Source of the DNA: CALGFH01 sp036003705
GTDB taxonomy: Bacteria > Actinomycetota > CALGFH01
DNA: 8,636 nt
Reading direction: 5' to 3'
NCBI GenBank assembly: GCA_036003705.1
Contig: DASYSE010000122.1
Coordinates: forward strand, 1-8,636
Under the pieces are notes generated by a model, which saw nothing but the letters and a program-made list of their open reading frames with translations, was not told the origin of the DNA and made no database searches. Shown here piece by piece: positions 5,152-8,636 of the stretch (positions are counted from its first letter, which is position 1; each line of letters opens with the position of its first letter). A program made the position numbers and the translations under genes.

Positions 5152-7913
5152 GGCCGCTCCCGCAGGCTGATCAGCTCGGCCAGCTGGGTGTCCGTCAGCT
5201 CGGTGATCCATGCCTCGCCGGCGCCGACGACGGCCTCGGCGAGCCCGCGCTTGGACTCCAGCAACGCGGCGATGCGGTCCTCCAAGGTGCCCTCGGTGAT
5301 CAGCCGGTGGACCTGCACCGGCCGGACCTGCCCGATGCGGTATGCCCGGTCGGTGGCCTGGTCCTCCACCGCCGGGTTCCACCAGCGGTCGTAGTGGACC
5401 ACGTGGGTGGCGCGGGTGAGGTTCAGCCCGACACCGCCGGCCTTCAGCGACAACAGGAATGCCGGCACCGCGCCGGTCTGGAAGCGGGCGACCATCTCCT
5501 CTCGGCGGCGGGCCGGCACCTGACCGTGCAGGAACAGCGTCGGCACGCCCTGGTCGGCCAGATGGGACTCGATCAGCCGGCACATCTCGACGTACTGGCT
5601 GAAGACCAGCACCCCTTCCCCCTCGTCGAGGATGACGCCGAGCAGCTCGTCGAGGGCGGCCAGCTTGCCGGAACGGCCGGGCAGGGGTCCGCGTTCATGG
5701 AGGTACTGCGCCGGATGGTTGCAGATCTGCTTCAGCGCGGTGAGCAGCGCGAGCACCAGCCCGCGCCGCTCGATCCCGTCGGCCGCCGCAATCTTCGCCA
5801 GCGTCTCGCGTACCACCGCCTCGTACAGCGTGGCCTGCTCGGCGGTGAGCGGCACCACCCGATCGGTCTCCGTCTTGGGCGGCAGCTCCGGGGCGATCTG
5901 CGGGTCGCTCTTGCGACGGCGCAGCAGGAATGGGCGGACCAGCCGGGCCAGCCGCTGGGTGGCGCCCGGGTCGCGGTACCGCTCGATCGGGACCGCCACC
6001 GAGCGGCGGAAGCGTTCCAATGGGCCGAGCAGGCCAGGGGTGGTCCAGTCCAGGATCGACCACAGCTCGGTCAGCCGGTTCTCCACCGGCGTGCCGGTCA
6101 GCGCCACCCTGGCCACGGCGGGGATCGCGCGGAGCTCCCGCGCGGTGCGAGACAGCGGGTTCTTGGCGTGCTGCGCTTCGTCGGCCGCCACCAGGCCCCA
6201 GCCAAGCTCGGCGAGCATCGCGCGGTCGCGACGCACGACCCCGTAGGTGACCAGCACCACCTCGTCGGCTGCCACGTCCTGAAGATGCCGCTCGCCGCCG
6301 TGGTACCTGCGTACCGGGACGTCGGGGGCGAACCGGGCGAGCTCCCGCTCCCAGTTGCCGAGCAGCGAGGTAGGGCACACCACCAGCGTCGGCCCTGCCC
6401 GGAGGGCCCGCCGGTGCAGGTGCAGCGCGATCAGCTGCACGGTCTTGCCGAGCCCCATGTCGTCGGCCAGGCAGCCGCCAAGGCCGAGGGCGCACATCTG
6501 GGACAGCCAGGAGAGGCCTCGGAGCTGGTAGGCCCGCAGTGTGGCGCGGAGCCCGTCCGGGGGCTCCACGCCGTCCGAGCCGTTCCCCGCCGCCGCCAGG
6601 CGGCCAGCAAGGTCGGCCAGCGCGTCGTCTGGGTGGAACTCGACTGCCTCACCATCCACGTCGAGGGAGCCGGTCAGCGCAGCAGCCAGCGCCTCGGCAC
6701 CGGTGACCTGGCGTGTTCGCCGGCGCCGGAGCCGGTCGAGCAGCTCCCGGTCCAGCCGCACCCAGCGGCCCCGCAGCCGCACCAGCGACCGCTTGGTCTC
6801 GGCGAGGACGGCGAACTCCTGGTCGCTCAGCGGTTTGCCATCGACGGTCGGCTGCCACCTGAGGCGCAGCAAGGAGTCAAGCCGGAAGGTCGGGTCGGCC
6901 GCGCCGGCCGGCGTCGGGGTCGGCTGCACGGTGGCCCGCACGGCCAGCCCATCATCGAACAGGTCGGCCGGCCACAACACCTCGATGCCGGCGCCGCCGA
7001 GCGCCTCGGCACCAGCGTCCAGCAGCTCGGCCACCTGCTGCTCGTCGAGGATCAGCTCGGTCGGGGTGGCCGCCCGCAGGATCGGGGCCAGCGGCGGCCA
7101 CGCCCGCGCGCCGCGACGCAGCGCCAGCAGCAGCTCGATCTCGGCCTGCTCGCCAAGACGGGCCAGCACCACTGCCGGGGCGCTCCACAGCTCCCCAGCG
7201 TCCACCACGAGACTGGGATCGGCGATGCTGCGCAGCTGGACCACGGCGGCGAAGGGCTCGTCCTGCTTGGCCGGCGGCTCGACCCGGAGCCGCACTCGAA
7301 CCCCGGCGTCCAGGCCACGGTCGGACTCCACCAGCCAGTCGGCCAGCTCGTCCACCCGGACCGGCGCGGCCGCCGCAAAGGCGCTCACCCCGCAGGCGTG
7401 CACGGCCGCGGGCGTGCGCACCAGGGTGTCGGCGATCGCATCCCACAGCCCGCGGATCAACGCCTCGGGTGACCGCAGCCGGACGGGGCGACCGCCGTCG
7501 ACGGGCAGGGCATACCCCTGCGGCGGCATCGCAGCGGCGATCCTCCCCAGCAGCTCCAGGTCGGCAGAGTCCAACGGCCCGGCCCGCCACGCGTCGTACC
7601 CGCCAGGACTGGCGGCGGGCAGCAGGCGCCCGCGTGCGACCAGTCCAACCCCTGTCGCCGCAGCGACCGACCATGCCGCCAGCGCCGCACCTGCCTCGTG
7701 CGGCGACGCGGCCAGCAGAACCGGCAGGGCCGTCGCGAGTGGGAGCACGCGCCCGCGCACCCGCCGACGTCGCACGCCCCGACCCGCCGGCAGCACCAGC
7801 TCGATCTCGTCCGACCCTTGCCCATCGCCCCACACGGCGAATCCGCCGGCACGCGGCGGGTCTCCAGGAAGGAATACGGCAGAAAATTCGCGGCCCAGAC
7901 GCACGACGTGCAC
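5148..7913 (-). CDS. SNF2-family DEAD/DEAH-like helicase (ATP-dependent DNA translocase)
   Basis: About 921 residues if started at GTG 7913. All Swi2/Snf2 motifs are visible: LRAYQLRGLSWL (459-470) preceding motif I; DDMGLGKT Walker A (484-491); DEAQ Walker B (578-581); LTGTPVEN motif III (605-612 or so); LSLKAGGVGLNL motif V (821-832); DRAYRIGQ motif VI (855-862). The N-terminal 450 residues lack an ATPase core; roughly 290-410 look like the SNF2-helicase-associated domain of bacterial SNF2 proteins. Known members translocate on duplex DNA using ATP and remodel protein-DNA complexes; M. tuberculosis HelZ is a comparable protein, though orthology is not shown here. Start uncertain: the frame is open to 8408, but that part overlaps the MscS gene. 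GTG 7913 begins a plausible beta-strand N-terminus (VHVVRLGREFSAVF) but has no good ribosome site; GTG 7973 and 7904 are alternatives. Overlaps the SWIM gene by 4 bases, so the two are translated together. Confidence 0.94.
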   Translation of the reverse strand: MHVVRLGREFSAVFLPGDPPRAGGFAVWGDGQGSDEIELVLPAGRGVRRRRVRGRVLPLATALPVLLAASPHEAGAALAAWSVAAATGVGLVARGRLLPAASPGGYDAWRAGPLDSADLELLGRIAAAMPPQGYALPVDGGRPVRLRSPEALIRGLWDAIADTLVRTPAAVHACGVSAFAAAAPVRVDELADWLVESDRGLDAGVRVRLRVEPPAKQDEPFAAVVQLRSIADPSLVVDAGELWSAPAVVLARLGEQAEIELLLALRRGARAWPPLAPILRAATPTELILDEQQVAELLDAGAEALGGAGIEVLWPADLFDDGLAVRATVQPTPTPAGAADPTFRLDSLLRLRWQPTVDGKPLSDQEFAVLAETKRSLVRLRGRWVRLDRELLDRLRRRRTRQVTGAEALAAALTGSLDVDGEAVEFHPDDALADLAGRLAAAGNGSDGVEPPDGLRATLRAYQLRGLSWLSQMCALGLGGCLADDMGLGKTVQLIALHLHRRALRAGPTLVVCPTSLLGNWERELARFAPDVPVRRYHGGERHLQDVAADEVVLVTYGVVRRDRAMLAELGWGLVAADEAQHAKNPLSRTARELRAIPAVARVALTGTPVENRLTELWSILDWTTPGLLGPLERFRRSVAVPIERYRDPGATQRLARLVRPFLLRRRKSDPQIAPELPPKTETDRVVPLTAEQATLYEAVVRETLAKIAAADGIERRGLVLALLTALKQICNHPAQYLHERGPLPGRSGKLAALDELLGVILDEGEGVLVFSQYVEMCRLIESHLADQGVPTLFLHGQVPARRREEMVARFQTGAVPAFLLSLKAGGVGLNLTRATHVVHYDRWWNPAVEDQATDRAYRIGQVRPVQVHRLITEGTLEDRIAALLESKRGLAEAVVGAGEAWITELTDTQLAELISLRERP

Positions 7914-8001
7914 TGTACTTCGGAGCGTACCCCGAGCGACAGCGGCGGCCGGGCTCGCCTGCCTCCGCGCCACGGCCAGTGGATCGCTGCCACACCAGCC
8001 G

Positions 8002-8015
8002 GGCAGGCGCCTGCC
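8002..8015 (-). terminator. Perfect palindrome between MscS and SNF2 genes
   Basis: GGCAGGCGCCTGCC is a perfect 14-base palindrome (5-base-pair stem with a 4-base loop, or a dimeric operator). It lies 17 bases past the MscS stop on the - strand and about 90 bases before the proposed SNF2 start. No T tract follows. It could be a weak terminator of the channel gene or a regulator site for the helicase genes. The 119-base gap (7914-8032) holds no other feature I can support. Confidence 0.3.
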
Positions 8016-8032
8016 TCCAGGCCTTCCCGGGT

Positions 8033-8636
8033 TCAAGCGGCCGGGGGGTTCTCGTTGGCGGTGAGGACCTTCTGGGCCGAGACCTCGATGCCGGCCTGGT
8101 CGAAGCCGACCTTGAGGCGGGCCCGCAGCTCGCGAGCCACCTTCCATTGCTCCAGAGGGCGGGTCTTGGCGACCAGGCGGACGCGGATGCCCTCGGGGCC
8201 GAGTTCCTCGACCCCCCAGACCTCCGGCTGCTCGAGCAGGCGCGGGGCCCACTGCTCGTCGCCCCACATGACATGGGCGACCTGCTCGATGGTCCGGGTG
8301 GCCTCGTCGAGGTCGGTCGAGTAGGCCACCTCCACGTCGACCAGCGCCCGCGCCCAGCCCTGGGAGCGGTTGCCGACCCGCCGGATCTCGCCGTTGGGGA
8401 TGTGCCACAGGGTGCCGTTGACGTCCCGCAGCCGGGTGGTGCGCAGCCCGACCCCCTCGACGGTGCCGGTGGCCGGGCCGGCGTCGACCACGTCCCCGAC
8501 GCCGTACTGGTCCTCCATGAGCATGAAGATGCCGGAGATGAAGTCGCGGACCAGGTTCTGGGAGCCGAACCCGACGGCCACGCCGACGATCCCGGCCCCG
8601 GCGATCAGCGGCCCCAGGTCGAGGCCGAGGGTGCCA
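8033..8636 (-). CDS. MscS-family mechanosensitive channel, C-terminal part only
   Basis: The gene runs off the right edge, so its start and first membrane helices are not in the window; 200 residues are visible. Recognition rests on the pore-lining helix and what follows it: LGPLIAGAGIVGVAVGFGSQ (visible 7-26), with the Gly/Ala packing pattern of TM3, then NLVRDFISG (27-35) and the start of the beta domain, YGVGDVVDAG (44-53). GTVEGVGLRTTRLRDVNG and the HIPNGEI segment complete the beta domain; an alpha/beta C-terminal domain follows. Known members open when membrane tension rises, releasing solutes during hypo-osmotic shock. The C-terminus ends soon after the alpha/beta domain (ANENPPAA), with no extra cytoplasmic tail. 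It is on the same strand as the SNF2-SWIM pair, but a 119-base gap with a palindrome separates them, so co-transcription is uncertain. Confidence 0.93.
   Translation of the reverse strand, partial: GTLGLDLGPLIAGAGIVGVAVGFGSQNLVRDFISGIFMLMEDQYGVGDVVDAGPATGTVEGVGLRTTRLRDVNGTLWHIPNGEIRRVGNRSQGWARALVDVEVAYSTDLDEATRTIEQVAHVMWGDEQWAPRLLEQPEVWGVEELGPEGIRVRLVAKTRPLEQWKVARELRARLKVGFDQAGIEVSAQKVLTANENPPAA

Noticed and set aside
5152..5583. N-terminal extension of the SWIM gene upstream of GTG 5151
   Set aside because: It would lie entirely within the SNF2 gene in another frame; its composition is Arg/Pro/Gly-rich shadow, and GTG 5151 has a ribosome site and a typical coupling overlap.
4077..7472. A 1131-residue open frame on the + strand opposite the SWIM and SNF2 genes
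   Set aside because: It is antisense to two genes with intact catalytic motifs, has no recognisable domain and is rich in Arg, Pro, Gly, Ala, Gln and His as expected for the complement of GC-rich coding sequence.
7974..8408. N-terminal extension of the SNF2 gene through the MscS coding region
   Set aside because: It overlaps the well-supported MscS C-terminus, and the translated extension is low-complexity Arg/Gly/Pro without domain character.
1..8636. CRISPR arrays, tRNA or rRNA genes, insertion sequences or attachment sites
   Set aside because: I looked for regularly spaced direct repeats, cloverleaf-like segments, transposase motifs and terminal inverted repeats, and found none that I could support.

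Overview
This is a very GC-rich window (third codon positions are almost all G or C, with many GTG starts and short or overlapping gene junctions). It fits a chromosomal segment of an actinobacterium or a related high-GC lineage. I see no rRNA, tRNA, CRISPR array, insertion sequence, integrase or phage gene. Coding density is high, and the two gene blocks converge.

Left block, + strand, 1-2487: three tightly packed genes that look like one operon. (i) The 3' end of a protein-kinase-like/RIO-ABC1-APH-like phosphotransferase that ends in one transmembrane helix. (ii) A small lipoprotein with a clear lipobox, starting inside the stop codon of gene (i) (GTGA overlap). (iii) A membrane PAP2-type phosphatase fused to a second kinase-like domain. 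The kinase-like parts of (i) and (iii) align around and after the catalytic loop, so the operon carries two related kinase-like domains with a secreted lipoprotein between them. I read this as a cell-envelope module acting on both faces of the membrane. Its substrate is unknown, and this is the most interesting part of the window.

Right block, - strand, 8636-2497 in reading order: the 3' part of an MscS-type mechanosensitive channel (runs off the right edge); a SNF2-family helicase; a SWIM zinc-finger protein translationally coupled to the helicase (GTGA overlap); a gap of 168 bases; then glgC (ADP-glucose pyrophosphorylase), which stands alone without other glycogen genes. The helicase and SWIM protein very probably act together on nucleic acid. 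glgC probably has its own promoter in the 168-base gap, but I could not identify a convincing -35/-10 pair.

The left block and glgC converge with only 9 bases between their stop codons. A long imperfect hairpin lies inside the last codons of the PAP2-kinase gene and could terminate transcription for glgC and possibly for both sides. Two further hairpin candidates lie after the SWIM gene and after the MscS gene. Most long open frames opposite the SNF2, SWIM, glgC and kinase genes are GC-bias shadows and are not annotated.
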